DNA of 64,000 bases from Glossina fuscipes. Its lineage: Eukaryota > Arthropoda > Insecta > Diptera > Glossinidae. The notes beneath the pieces were generated by a model. It was given only the letters and a program-made list of their open reading frames with translations, made no database searches and was not told the origin of the DNA. The stretch's first letter is position 1. Each line of letters starts with the position of its first letter. A program made the translations under genes and the position numbers. The stretch spans positions 4,429,875 through 4,493,874 of the forward strand of contig NW_023998457.1 in the NCBI RefSeq assembly GCF_014805625.2, in the 5' to 3' direction. Below are positions 38,325-49,372 of the stretch, in pieces.

Positions 38325-38780
38325 TGGAACCCTACACCACAAAGTAGCTATTCGCACGACAGATTTTCACAGCTAAGGTTTGGCGATTCGGGCCATTTTC
38401 AATAACCCAAAATAGGTCGATGTACGAAAGTGCGTTGAAACATCTAAAAAATCAAGGCCTGTAGGTTGAACATGAAACAAATGAGAGGATTAGAAGGACA
38501 GACAAGTTTAGATCGATAGGCAAGTTGATTTTGAATCGATCGGAATTAAAATCAGTTCCTGAAGGCCTTTAACATTGTCCGATCGTCTGTCCTTCTTGTA
38601 TTCAGACTGTCCGCCTTTTTTCTTGTGTACAACTCATAAGCTTAGATCGATTCAGAATCAGTTTGGAACAGATTAAACACAAGGGAATAGCGTAGACAGA
38701 GGTCCGTCTATTGCAATCCGAATTGATCAATATAATAAAAGGTAGATTTATTTCAAGACCTTCTAGGTATTGCATAGTAT
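38325..38780 (-). repeat. dispersed repeat family 2, degraded copies
   Basis: CCTACACCACAAAGTAGC near 38330 starts a decayed copy. Later GGTTGAACATGAAAC, GAATCGATCGGAATTAAA and CAATATAATAAAAGGTAG mark further reversed tails. Confidence 0.45.
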
Positions 38781-39589
38781 AATCTTATGACACGAGGGCT
38801 GTAAGTCATAATAAAAATTGTAGAAATTAAAAGAAACTTGAAAGTTAAGGAACATAGAAAATGTGTACTTAAATAGGCAAAAATAGTGGTTAAATGAACT
38901 CTGCAGGATTAATTTATTTACAGATGAAATCATTTGTGCGTAAAGCCACAACCTATAGGTCGAAATAATTAATTCATGAAAGTAACAAGCAACAACATTG
39001 ATACATTCTGCTGATGATTGCTCAGATCAATGCATAAATTAAAATTATAAATTATTTATAGCATCATTACATTGACTTGCTACATACAGACTTACATTAT
39101 GAGATTTAAATTAAACCAATTATTAGCAATAAATGTAGAAACTAAAAATGACTTAAGAAATTAATGCTGCCTTGGGAGCATAAAGTTTCGAATCATTATC
39201 TCGAAAAAAACTTTTCCGTTATATTTGTATTTTTGTGGGCGTGTTCAAAAAAAATAATGTAATAATTTATTGAAAACAGAATGTCAGTGCAGGAGTTGCC
39301 ATAGGATAAAGACCACGCTTGTTTTTAGCATATCCTTGCCTCTATTCCTGTCGATTTCAAATTTCTTTTTAAAACAAGAAATTAAAAAAAAAAATCCTAA
39401 AATAAAGATTGATAACATCAGGGTTTTATAACAGCTTCGCTGGAAAGTTTTCTCTCTGTATTTTACTGCTTGCTGCTAACTTAATTCGTTGGGTCAAGGC
39501 AAGCAGACTGAGTACATCACGTGGTATTTTACCGCTTAGTATATATCTTATGGAATATTAGAGCATCAGTTTCCCTGCCCTTTCATCAG
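38781..39589. other. intergenic DNA
   Basis: Nothing recognised. Confidence 0.45.
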
Positions 39590-39850
39590 TCAGATGCAAA
39601 ATGAAGAATCACTAAAGGGCAGTAGATAAAGTCCATCTAAACATTGCATTTGGTATCAAGTTCAAGAAAGGAAGCGAAGCCAAATTTCGTTCCGAAGACT
39701 TTAGCCTCAAAGGAGATCGTCAACTTGAACGGCCATCCAAGGCCAAAGTTGACATTTTCCATGTCGTCTATGCTGGAGAGTCACTCACATCTAACTACTT
39801 TGCAATTCCAAAGAAACTGATATCTTCAAGCTCAGATGTTTTATTTAAAA
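39590..39850 (+). pseudogene. mariner transposase N-terminal relic 1
   Basis: One frame contains AKFRSEDFSLKGDRQLERPS followed by KAKVD. This matches the conserved mariner stretch between the helix-turn-helix halves (KFRSGDFSLKD..RSGRPS.VD). No catalytic domain or terminal repeats were found, and stop codons occur just upstream. Ordinary mariner decay. Confidence 0.55.
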
Positions 39851-40096
39851 TAAGGGATGACTTTCTCCACCAACCTCATATATGAATTTTTTTTTTTTTT
39901 TTTTGAAATCACTCTGTTATCTGGGTTACCTGAACTAAAAACGTCTTGCAATAGAACACTTTATGACGAATGTTCCACGATAGGGAGATAGGATTGCGTA
40001 AGTTCTTGCGAATGATATCTAATTAATTTTTTCCCAGCATTCGCTATTACTTGTCCTGCAATTACCTGTATATCGCACACGCTATTTTTTAATCAT

Positions 40097-40270
40097 AGTG
40101 AACGCTTTTGGAACAATCTACCAACAGGAGTCTTTCCCGCCGTGCTTGACGATTCCACTTTTAAAAGAAACACTGTTCTCTCCTTCCATCCTTCTCTACT
40201 TACAACTCGTCCTGACTACTACCATACTCGCGCATATAGGCGCAGGACATGGGTGACTGGCCTTATAAAA
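40097..40270 (+). pseudogene. non-LTR retrotransposon ORF2 C-terminal remnant
   Basis: The frame reads SERFWNNLPTGVFPAVLDDS then TFKRNTVLSF. This is the classic end of insect non-LTR (R1/Jockey-type) pol proteins, where a LWN.LP..VFP motif precedes a short helical tail. No reverse-transcriptase catalytic part is nearby, which fits a 5'-truncated insertion. The frame stays open to about 40465 but loses similarity after RTWVTGLIKK. Confidence 0.6.
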
Positions 40271-40479
40271 AAAGAAAAACATTATTTATTGTCGATTTTC
40301 ATCTTTAATACTTTGACTCGCAATAACAATATTTTCAGCAGTTTGTTTACGTTTGTAACGGTGTGCGTTCGTAACACCATTCGCATTGCCATTTTAATTG
40401 AATTTTTCAATTACCTTACGACTAGTAAGCTCTGTAACATTTCAAGTAATACGTATGTAATTTAGACCGGCATAGATTC

Positions 40480-40740
40480 ATTAGTAAGCCCTGGTGGTCA
40501 AGTGTGTATTAAGTTTGTAGAGATATATGTAACAACGAAAAGAATTTGACGCAGAACCAACTTTTATTACATCGATCGATTCAAAATCATTTTGTTCTTG
40601 TCTGTCCATATGTCCTTTAAATGGGACCACTATGTCTCGTAGAACACCTTATTTTCCAGAAATCGTTATATGAAGAAAGATCGCAATTCTCCAATGTTCT
40701 CCAAAAAATTTGCTAAGCAATAGTATTGTGACCTTCTACA
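40480..40740 (+). repeat. dispersed repeat family 2, fragment
   Basis: GCCCTGGTGGTCAAGTGTGT and ATTAAGTTTGTAGAG are followed by CCAACTTTTATTACATCGAT, CGATTCAAAATCATTTTG and TTGTCTGTCCATATGTCC. Confidence 0.5.
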
Positions 40741-40900
40741 GGGGGGTCCCATAAGGTTTTTGCCATGTATGACCTCGAGCCGGCTATGTTTGTGCATATG
40801 CAGGCTTATCTGTTGTGTCTTTCAAAATACGGTTCGTAGGTGACAAAGTCTCTTGTAAAATTCTTTTCTTCGTCGTCAAAAGTAGTTTTGGCGACATGTT

Positions 40901-41230
40901 ATGCCGTGCTTTAAAAAGGATAGTAGTGTAAAGGACACTGCAAATGAGATTTGCATCGTTTATGGGAGTGGTACTACGACCATTAGAACCATCTAGCTGG
41001 TCATTGTTATTTGAAAGATGAAGACCACAGTGGTCGTCCAGAAACGACAGATACGGACCTCATCGAGAATACGGACCCCCTTGCTGAAAATTTACTGATA
41101 TCGTGTGCGCCAGATAGTGGATGCTATTAACATTCCCAGGGTAAGGACTCATAATCAAGATGGGATATGTCATCTCTTGATTTCGCATCAAAAAGAAGGG
41201 GAAGAAACTTACAGGACATCGCAATAAGCT
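40901..41230 (+). pseudogene. mariner transposase N-terminal relic 2
   Basis: From 40901 the frame gives MPCFKKDSSVKDTANEICIV then YGSGTTTIRT before a stop, matching the first mariner helix-turn-helix region (A..I..VYG..). In another frame from 41011 it gives LKDEDHSGRPETTDTDLIEN, the matching linker. At least one frameshift and one stop separate them. It differs in sequence from relic 1, so two different insertions are present within 1.5 kb. Confidence 0.65.
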
Positions 41231-42494
41231 GATGTACAAATATTTCAAGCGAAGGGGGATTTTTTTTAAAACTCTATCTCACATAATTGTGCGAAAATTC
41301 GCCGTTTATGTGGCGTAAAGTTTTAACTTTTAACAACCCCTGATAATATTTGGTAGTATTTTGATATAAAAGTTAAGCGTAGCGAACCATCTACATGCAA
41401 GTATGATATAACACTAGCATGGGAAGTGCGCCTTTAATTAGAAGTAAAGTATAATTTTTGGTATTTTAAGAAATTGGGGAATAAGGCGATGTAAGGTATT
41501 GGAAGCTCGGCCATGCTCGATTGTAATGTTTTTACTCGTTTTTATAAATTTCTATTTTAATTACTTTGTTACAAAAGATAATTTGATCAATTTCATCATG
41601 TCCGATCCGTGTAAACCTCTAACTGCGATGAAACGTAATGTGAGGAAAACAATTCTTGTCTATATTGAAAAAGCCACTCGCTATACAATTTTCTTTTCAC
41701 GCCCTTTATTCGGATGTAACGGATTAACTTCTTCTTAGCAACTCCGTCGATATGGTTATGAGAGCAGTGTAGAATGGGACAAGTGTTTTAGTTCTAACTT
41801 AAACTGACGGACTGCGCTGTGTATGGTAGAATTTCCTATTCGAGCTCTTGCAACATTTGGTCAAACGCATGGTAGCGGCTTCGATAGCAGATTTCTTCGA
41901 ATAAACAATGAAAGTAACATACGTTGAATATGCAGCCTTGAACTCTGCATACGATTAACGTCCGCATACGCTGAATAAAACTTTTATTTTATATAGAGAA
42001 AGATCAAAAAATCATCGAATTTCACCGTTATCTACACTGGTATTTCTCATTATTTTGTCATTTGTATCATTTATGGAAGTCGCTGATTGAAATTAACGCA
42101 AGCGCCTAATAATTTATTGTAATAATATTTCGGAAATTTCACGCGCTTTGCAATTGTGTATCATTCGATAGTGATTTGCCAATCATTGAATTCTCCTTCG
42201 TGCTTGTACGTGTGTTCGCTTGTGAATACTATGTTTGTACCTTAAAGCCTTTTTTAAGAAGACCAAGTTTTAGTCCAGAATTTTTTCTTATCCCGTTCAT
42301 TAGGTTGTCATTAAATTTGTTGTTAATAAAATACTTGGATCAAATGCCAAATTTGAAAACAGTATTCATCCATAATTATCGGGACTCTTTTCCATTTTTT
42401 TTTTCTTCCATAATATGACCAATCACTTAGAGGATGTCTCCTAAACCAAGTAACATAATAATTGTCATAAAGAAGTGAGGAAACAGGAAGAGAT
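41231..42494. other. intergenic DNA
   Basis: No gene recognised. A family-2-like piece is possible near 41270-41480. Confidence 0.4.
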
Positions 42495-42690
42495 AGCAAG
42501 ATGATGGACGGTGCCGAGAGACTGTGTCCCCAGTCTGTAACTATTATATCTTCACCATCTGACCGTTCTCTAAAGCTACGATCAAAGCATAGACTACCGT
42601 ACTTGAGATTTGAGCTCGCGAACATTTACTTGATAGTCGCGGCTCTTACCTACTCGGCCAATCATACAGAATGCCAAATGATATGATATG
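42495..42690 (-). repeat. tRNA-derived SINE-like element (copy 2)
   Basis: On the minus strand GATTGGCCGAGTAGGTAAG is a strong match to a tRNA A box. GCGACTATCAAGTAAATG follows, then a B-box-like GCGAGCTCAAATCTC. This is the best preserved of three related pieces in the window. The tRNA-like head is followed by a non-tRNA body to about 42495. A short transcribed SINE is the best reading; the acceptor stem of a real tRNA is not present. Confidence 0.5.
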
Positions 42691-43098
42691 ACACAATATA
42701 CAACCACCTACCTTGCGGTCAACCAGACAGTTGAGTGACTCAGATTAAAGGCTTATTTTTGTGTTATTTTGCAGATGTTAACATTTTATTATAATTAACC
42801 ATAAGTGGTATACGATATTTGATGGTTAAAGGGATTAAATTAATTAAAAGCAAATAAAATGATTGTATTTTTTTTTCTGTGAATACAGCCGCATAGCTGC
42901 AGAATAGCAACAATTAAAACAATATTGCTATTGAATACCATAATAAACAAGAGAGAAACCTTTTACATTATATTTAAAATCCCTTTACACTTGTTGTCTA
43001 AAGCGCTTTGCTCGGATCTACTCTTTACTTCCTTCCTGTTATATATGAAACTACATCGATTTCGTAAATTACGAATCTTTATTAACACGATACCTGTA
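42691..43098. other. intergenic DNA
   Basis: Nothing recognised. Confidence 0.5.
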
Positions 43099-44016
43099 AA
43101 GTCAAACCTGTTTTTGTGCGGACTTTTTTAATGCGCTTTTTTTTTGTGCGATTCTTTTTGTGCGAATCTTTTTTTTGTGCGATTCTTTTTGTGCGATTTT
43201 TTTTTTGTGCGGTATATGAATATCGACACATTGAATTTCGCCGAGAGGTTAGGTCAATCTGAACTGTGTTGGCATCACTTTTTTTGCTATCAGTGTGTAT
43301 GTACACATTGCAACAGCCATTTTCATACCTATTGCATCAGCCTATTTCATTAGGCATGCTCAATGTTCTTATGCATATATTGCATCAGCCAATTTCAATA
43401 CATACTGCGTCATCTAATAACTTTAGTTAATTGCTGACCTTTTAACCATTAAGACAGGATTAATTTTCTTAAAATAGATAACAATTCTCAAAGAAGTTTG
43501 AAATTCCAAAAAGAGCTTCGATTGTGTATATCTGGCTATCGCGACGTTTACAAAAAGCTGACCAAACGACCGTCGTCGCAAAAACTTATCACCGACTACA
43601 TGTTAACAAAAAATAAATCAACTGTAGTATCTTCAAGTGACGAAAGCGATTACGAACCAGTTCATCGCAAAAATATGCGCGTTTTGAACTACGACGAGTA
43701 GTACATATTGAATTATGTACATTTTGAAAATTTCTCCTCGTTTAAAATTAGAAATTAAAATTTTTTTAAATGTTTCAATGTGTAATTTAATTATTTATTT
43801 TGTTTGGAAAGCACTTTCTTGCTATTTCGTAAAGCTTTGACATATTTTCTAAGTGAGACTTTTTTTATGCGGTCCCTCTCTACCGCATAAAAAAAATTTT
43901 CTTTAATAAACTGTGAAAAATTATTTCTTATAGCTATTTATGAAGTTTTTGAATATTCTTTTTTGTGCGGTTTTTTTCTGCGGTCCCTATCTACCGCACA
44001 AAAACAGGTTTGCCTG
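43099..44016 (+). mobile_element. pogo/Tigger-like DNA transposon, internally deleted, 918 bp
   Basis: The left end AAGTCAAACCTGTTTTTGTG and the right end CACAAAAACAGGTTTGCCTG are inverted repeats of about 23 bases, each flanked by TA. The CAGGCAAACCTG...GTGCGG terminus closely resembles Tigger/pogo ends. Just inside the left end, TTTTTTGTGCGAT-type motifs are repeated about five times between 43110 and 43211; similar motifs near 43860 and 43965-44000 face the other way. Only the end of a transposase frame remains, listed separately. Confidence 0.75.
43498..43701 (+). pseudogene. C-terminal remnant of pogo/Tigger-like transposase
   Basis: The frame covers 67 codons beginning at a TTG. It contains KKLTKRPSSQKLITDYM then LTKNKST, and the acidic SSSDESDYEPV. 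A QxxITDYF-like motif plus an acidic tail is common at the end of Tigger/pogo (CENP-B-type DDE) transposases. The catalytic DDE domain is missing, which fits the internally deleted element that encloses it. Assignment rests on both the terminal repeats and this motif. Confidence 0.5.
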
Positions 44017-45630
44017 TATTACATGCGTTGATTATTTCAGATTTCAAGTAAACTTAGAATTTAAATCGTAGGGCAACCCAATCCTGTCGGAAATAGGTTT
44101 GCGAGAAACGACCGGATTTCTTTTCGATTCGTAGTCGCCGATGTGGATTAAGCATGAAAGTAACTCGTCTTAATAACATCATATAAGTAGCCGTGATATG
44201 ACATTGCCTAAAAAGTAGCGGGTGCTAGAAAAGCTGACGGGACTTTGTGACCCCACAAAATTACGTACTCATCTATCTATGAGTCACTATTTAGGGCATT
44301 TTATTGCTTATGATCAGATGTAGAGATAGATTTCACACATATGGGAACGCATGTGATGAGTAGCCATAGAATTAAGTCACCCTCCCCCTCCATCCCGCCG
44401 TCTATGCCGCAGTTTGATAAATAAGTAAGATCACCATTAGCTCACCATTATAGGTCTAAATATGCCATTGGTAAATTAGTAAGAGTGCATTAAACGGACG
44501 AATTAAAACGATAGTATAGTGTAAAGAGGAGCAAATTTTTTAAGGACTTAAGAGGGCGTTTCCTTTAAAATACATTGCCGACGTAAACTTGGATAAGAGT
44601 TCAAGCGAACTCTGGAATTCTGTCCTCTTATATGATATGCCATGGCAAGACTTGACATTTCTAAGCGTTGTAATCGACCGGAAAAACTGAATTGGTTATG
44701 TAAAGTTCTACATTTCTATTTCACAATCCCTTTTCTTATTGTCATATATAAAGGAGAATAAAAATATTTACGTAAATAATTTATTCCTTCCAAAAGAAGT
44801 TATGTATGTCTTCATGTGTATCGTGATACCATAGCTTCTAATATCAATTTTTGTCTTATGTTGATATTTTCACCTTAGGTCTACATTAGTGATGGACAAT
44901 TTGTATTTAAGATGGCATTGACATAACGGAGAAAGTGTTAGACGACCATTACCATAAATTTGTTGTAATTTGTGTAGCATTCATAATAAAGCGCGAACAT
45001 ACTCCACTTACAGTACTATTTAATCAATTAGCGGTCGTCGGGAGTGTTATAAGCAAAATTACTTATATCAATGAACAATATACTCGATAGTGCACTCTAA
45101 TTGCACTAAGGCAAGATCTTGCGTGCAATGCGGTGCGATGGAAATTGATGTGTCAATGATATTTTCATACAATTAGTAAAATTAGTAAAATTTTACTCAT
45201 AATATTAACTAATCGTCAGTTTAACTTAAACAAACATTGTATGTAAATCCTAGAAAAGCTCGGGTAAAACGATTATTTCCACGTACGGTTTACGTTACTT
45301 TATTTAGTTAACCACAGTTAGGCACCAATCTCAGTGGATAGGTGTTGAAGAAGTGCCTGCCAATTTTGCCAACATTTCAGATGCTGTAGTTAGATACGTT
45401 ACTTACTTACAAGTCTCTATTAACACTGTTCCGCTTGGTGTTTACATTTACTAAAGCCATTACAATATTCTTAGCGAAATCACTGACTTTTCAGCACACG
45501 AGCCTGAACGGGCGTTTGCGAATCTATTCAACTTTGGTATTGTGTATGAGTTATGAGTGTACATGAATAATATTGCCGCTGCTTTTACTATGGCAGCATA
45601 AGCAAACCATGAATTTTCAATCCTATACTT
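44017..45630. other. intergenic DNA
   Basis: I see no gene or repeat in this stretch. Confidence 0.5.
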
Positions 45631-45779
45631 ATGTTTTTCTTTTTTCTCTTCACAACGTTAAAAAATTATAATCAAAAAGAATGTACATCGGACAACATAG
45701 AGTTTAGAACTAGAGGCATATGGGTGACATCTTCATTTTTGCTAACGAGAAAATGTTTATCACAAATACTAAAATGTTG

Positions 45780-46320
45780 CGCAAATAGACAGATGGACAG
45801 ACGAACGGACGGACGTGTTTAGATGCATTCAAGATTTGAAGCTGGCCAAGAATTTGTATTATTTATGGGCTTCTTAAAACTGATTTCTGTGCGCTATAAA
45901 GGTATTGAAAAAATAGTTCAATTTTTATACACGATAATACTGGATAGACGTAGTCTTTTTTTTCATTTCAATGCATAAATGCTAAAAACTAATTTTTGAA
46001 TCCCTTTGAAAAACAGAGTTATTCTCAGTTTACATAGTTCTGTGAGCGTATCTTTCGACCGATTTGGCCCATTTTCAATACGAACCTGCACCGAAGAACT
46101 TCCACGGTTTCTGCAAAATTCGAAGACGATATCTTGATTTTTGCGGCCAGAAGATTTTTTACAACAGACATTATACAGACGGACGGACGGATGGATTTGC
46201 TTAAATCGGTTTAGGATTTGCTGCCTTGTGGGGTCTCTGAAGCTGCCTTCCGAGCATTGCAAATGTTTTGACAAAATGAATATAACCCCCATTCTTCGGT
46301 GATGGATATAAAAAAGTGGA
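45780..46320 (-). repeat. dispersed repeat family 1, two partial copies
   Basis: On the minus strand the unit nearest 46300 starts TATATCCATCACCGAAGAAT, followed by GGGGTTATATTCATTTTGTC and CAGAGACCCCACAAGGCAGC, with a CCGTCCGTCCGTCTG tract. Another CGTCCGTCCGTTCGTCTGTC tract lies near 45800. The left part is close in sequence to the copy at 26.74-27.0 kb. Confidence 0.65.
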
Positions 46321-46591
46321 AGAGAAGCTGATAGATTCAGTTGCTAGCGCTCATCCTACGTTTAATCCTGGAAATTATTCTTTTGGCTTAAATAAATTAT
46401 AATAATAAGAATATAAATTTCAAAATTTTATTGTTATTATAAACGTAACATGAAAAAAATTAACAAAAACCACTTATTACAAGAATATTTTATCGATAAA
46501 AAAATAGAGACTATTTATGGCTAATGCCGAGTAGGTGCTGTGACGTGCTGATATTACTTCATTTAATAGTTCGTAACTAGAATCTTTGCAC

Positions 46592-46960
46592 CTATTCATC
46601 GTCTTCATTTAGTAGATCATCTACCATATGTATTAAGCCTTCATACATTTCACGTAAGATTTGCTCATCTCGTTCATCTTGCTCTCGATCGGCTTTCCAT
46701 TTTTCCAGTTGTTTCCAACATGGTTTGTTAGATGTTATGATTTCGTCAAAGGATTTTCGGGCATGGATATCGGTCAATGTTTCCATAGCTTTGGTTGCAT
46801 GATGGAACAGTTCAGTTGCCTTTGGATTACCGGGATTCTTGTCCGGATGATACATCAACGCTTTTTTACGATAAGCTTTACGTATTTCTGGCTCTGCAGC
46901 ATTAGTGCCTACACCCAGAATTTCGTAGTAATTAACTTCTGATAATTGTTCAGCAAACAT
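46592..46960 (-). CDS. small J-domain protein, DNAJC17-like, copy B2
   Basis: The 122-residue protein matches B1 except for a two-residue change, ARKSFDE in place of AREAFDE, plus two silent changes. HPD is intact at 38-40, so J-domain function is plausible. The changed residues lie just after helix III/IV, outside the HPD face. The leader carries only one CTTGTGAACAA (47004-47014), having lost the segment between the two copies seen in B1; the promoter block at 47021-47058 is therefore about 60 bases from the ATG. It lies 1.5 kb downstream of the broken A2 copy on the same strand. Confidence 0.85.
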   Translation of the reverse strand: MFAEQLSEVNYYEILGVGTNAAEPEIRKAYRKKALMYHPDKNPGNPKATELFHHATKAMETLTDIHARKSFDEIITSNKPCWKQLEKWKADREQDERDEQILREMYEGLIHMVDDLLNEDDE

Positions 46961-47017
46961 TTTAATTTAACTTTGTCTTTCGTTAAGTAAATGACACGTT
47001 TTGTTGTTCACAAGTTG

Positions 47018-47058
47018 TAAGCGCCGCAAGAAGATTAGCGTACTTATCAAACGATCGA
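47018..47058 (-). promoter_or_regulatory. conserved promoter-like block, J gene B2
   Basis: Same sequence as the block before B1: CGATCGTTTGATAAGTACGC then TAATCTTCTTGCGGCGCTTA. It sits closer to the ATG because of the leader deletion. Confidence 0.5.
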
Positions 47059-48509
47059 TTTCCGTTTCGTGGTGGAATGCTTATGTCGTACGTATACACG
47101 TGACGAATTTCAATTACACTCTACTTGCCCTGTGAAAATATTCGTCCTTTTATTCAGTTACGGTATAAGATGCACCTGCGACAAAATTTGTTTTGGTTTT
47201 TCTAGGTCTACATAAAGTTATTATGAAAGCAAGTAAGGGGAAAATTTATTAGTTGTTATCTCAAAGCGATGCCTACTTAATAAAAACATTCGCCATAAGT
47301 AACAGGTTAGGAATTAGTGGAAAATCCTTAATTTTATTTTTCTGCAATGTTCGTAGGCTAAAAGTTTGGAAAAAGTTATATTTGTTTTTTTTTAGAGTAA
47401 AGAGAAATAAACCTAAGATATATAAACACATATGAAATTAAAAGCGATTTTTCCGTATATGGAGTAATCAAAGGAATTTCTTATCTTTGGTTACAACTTT
47501 GCACAGGAGTGGCTTTTATTGCTTAAGTGAAAAGTGCGTAGGGTTTTTCGTTAGTTAACAAGTTAAGTAAATCGCAATTCTTTCTTAACCTTTCTTTCTG
47601 CGGTTAAAATCTTTAGCTAACTAGGTTCATATTGTTATTAGAATTATATAGGAAGAAATAGAAATAATTTCTTGGCGTATTTCCTTGACATTATTTTTCT
47701 GACACTAATACATTCGTCGACATTAAGGATCAAATTGCTGTGCAAAAATTGGTTGTAATATCTGACATCTGAGTAGAATTATTTTGTTTTGGAAGGATAG
47801 CCCCATAATATAATAATATATTCACATTAAACGCCATAACGTCCGAGACGATACAGCCCCAATTTTTCGACGAATTATTATCAAAGTTATATAAAATTAA
47901 ATGAAAAATAAGTACAATTACTAGAGTCATCAGGGCTGACTAAATAGCCTACACCACCTCGCTTAATATAATTATTAATTTCATAAATATTTCAAAGTAA
48001 GGCGTTAGAGGGAAGGTGGTCCGAACCGTTCTCAATAATATCCGTTCTTGGGCCAAAGCAACTCCATAGACCAAATTTCATCAAAATATCTTGAACATTG
48101 CGACCAGTAGATTGAACGAAAGAAGACAAGACGTACGGACGGACAGATAAATTTAGATCGATTCAAAATCTTCTGAGTGCGCTTTAATGGGACTGATTGA
48201 AAAAAGGGATCAAAAAAATTTCTGGTGGAAGTTGGTTGCACGGTTGCTAGCGCTCATCCTACGTTTAATCCTGGAAATTATTCTTTTGGTCTAAATAAAC
48301 TATTACTATAATAACATAAATTTTATATTTTTATTGTTATAATAAACGTAACATGAAAAAAATTAACAAAAGAATAAACCACTGATTACAAGAATATATT
48401 ACGGATAACAAAATAGAGAAGATTTATTGCTAATGCCGAGTAGGTGTTGTGTCGTGTTAATGTTACTTCGTTTAATATTTTGTAAACAGAGTCTAGAGAG
48501 AGTGTGCAC

Positions 48510-48877
48510 CTATTCTTCGTCTTCATTTACAAGATCGTCTACCATATGTACTAAGCCTTCATACATTTCACGTAATGTTTGCTCATTTTGTTCACGTTGC
48601 GCTAGATCGGCTCTCCATTTGTTGCCTTCATTTTCTAGTTGTTTCCAACGTAATTCGTTAGATCTTATGGTTTCGTCAAAGGCTTCTCTGGCATCATTAT
48701 CGGTTAATATTTCCAAGGCTTTGGTTAAACGATGAAATATTTCAGTTGGGATTGGATTACCGGGATACTTATCTGGATGGAACAATAAGGCTTCCTTACG
48801 ATTTCTAGCTCTGCAGCATTAGTGCCTACACCCAGAATTCCATAGTAATTAACTTCTGATAATTGCTCAGCAAACAT
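48510..48877 (-). pseudogene. J-domain gene copy A2, broken by 13-bp deletion
   Basis: The original start ATG at 48875-48877 opens MFAEQLSEVNYYGILGVG-like sequence (with an E to G change after YY). A 13-base deletion just after GCAGAGCTAGAAAT removes the part encoding most of IRRAYR and shifts the frame. The old frame resumes at 48785 with MFHPDKYPGN and runs to the normal stop, so a 91-residue protein starting inside helix II could in principle be made. It would lack helix I and half of helix II, so it could not form a normal J domain. Compared with A1 and A3 it has further changes: PDKYPGNPIPTEIFH and REQNEQTL. I call it a pseudogene. Confidence 0.75.
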
Positions 48878-48929
48878 TTTAGCTTAAGCATCAGATTTTT
48901 TTGCTTTGTTCTAGAAATTTGTTCAACAG

Positions 48930-48975
48930 TTTTATGCCCCGCAAGAAGATCAGTGCACTTATTAAAGGATCAATG
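48930..48975 (-). promoter_or_regulatory. promoter-like block, broken copy A2
   Basis: GATCCTTTAATAAGTGCACT and GATCTTCTTGCGGGGC correspond to the block in A1, with substitutions in the TATA-like part. Confidence 0.4.
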
Positions 48976-49372
48976 TGACGTCTCTTTCGCATTGTGATGG
49001 AATGCTTATGGCGTTACTTAACGAATTTAAATTTCATTCTACATGCCCTGTGCGAATAATATTCGTCTTTTTATTCGGGCGTAAGGTACACGCTTGGCGC
49101 ATTTGTTTTGATTTCCATAGGTCTACACAAAATTGTGATGAAAACAAGTAAAGGGAAAATCTTTGTTTGTTATTGTTGTTTGTGGAAAATCCTAAATTGA
49201 TATTTTTAGCTTAAAAATTTAGGAAACAATGTTTGTTTTTTGAAAATTATCGAACGAAATTATAGTAAACAGAAATAGACCTACCGTAGAAACAAATATA
49301 AGATTGAACCTCTGATCGATGTATCAAATTTCATTGAAATATCTTATCAAATATCAGAATTTCTTAGGTTGA

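Larger units (their letters stand above)
46500..49372 (-). repeat. right arm of large inverted repeat
   Basis: Inverted counterpart of 28620-31560. It is missing about 69 bases in the B2 leader and 13 bases in the A2 coding region. It keeps longer 3' tails than the left arm: after both J genes a stretch containing GCTAGCGCTCATCCTACG (46347 and 48246 areas) is present, whereas the left arm has lost it. Confidence 0.85.

Noticed and set aside
42600..42670. Possible functional tRNA gene
   Set aside because: A and B boxes are recognisable, but there is no acceptor stem pairing or proper anticodon arm; a SINE head fits better.
43110..43211. CRISPR-like short regular repeats
   Set aside because: The repeated TTTTTGTGCG motifs are a transposon's subterminal repeats in a eukaryotic genome, irregularly spaced and without spacers.
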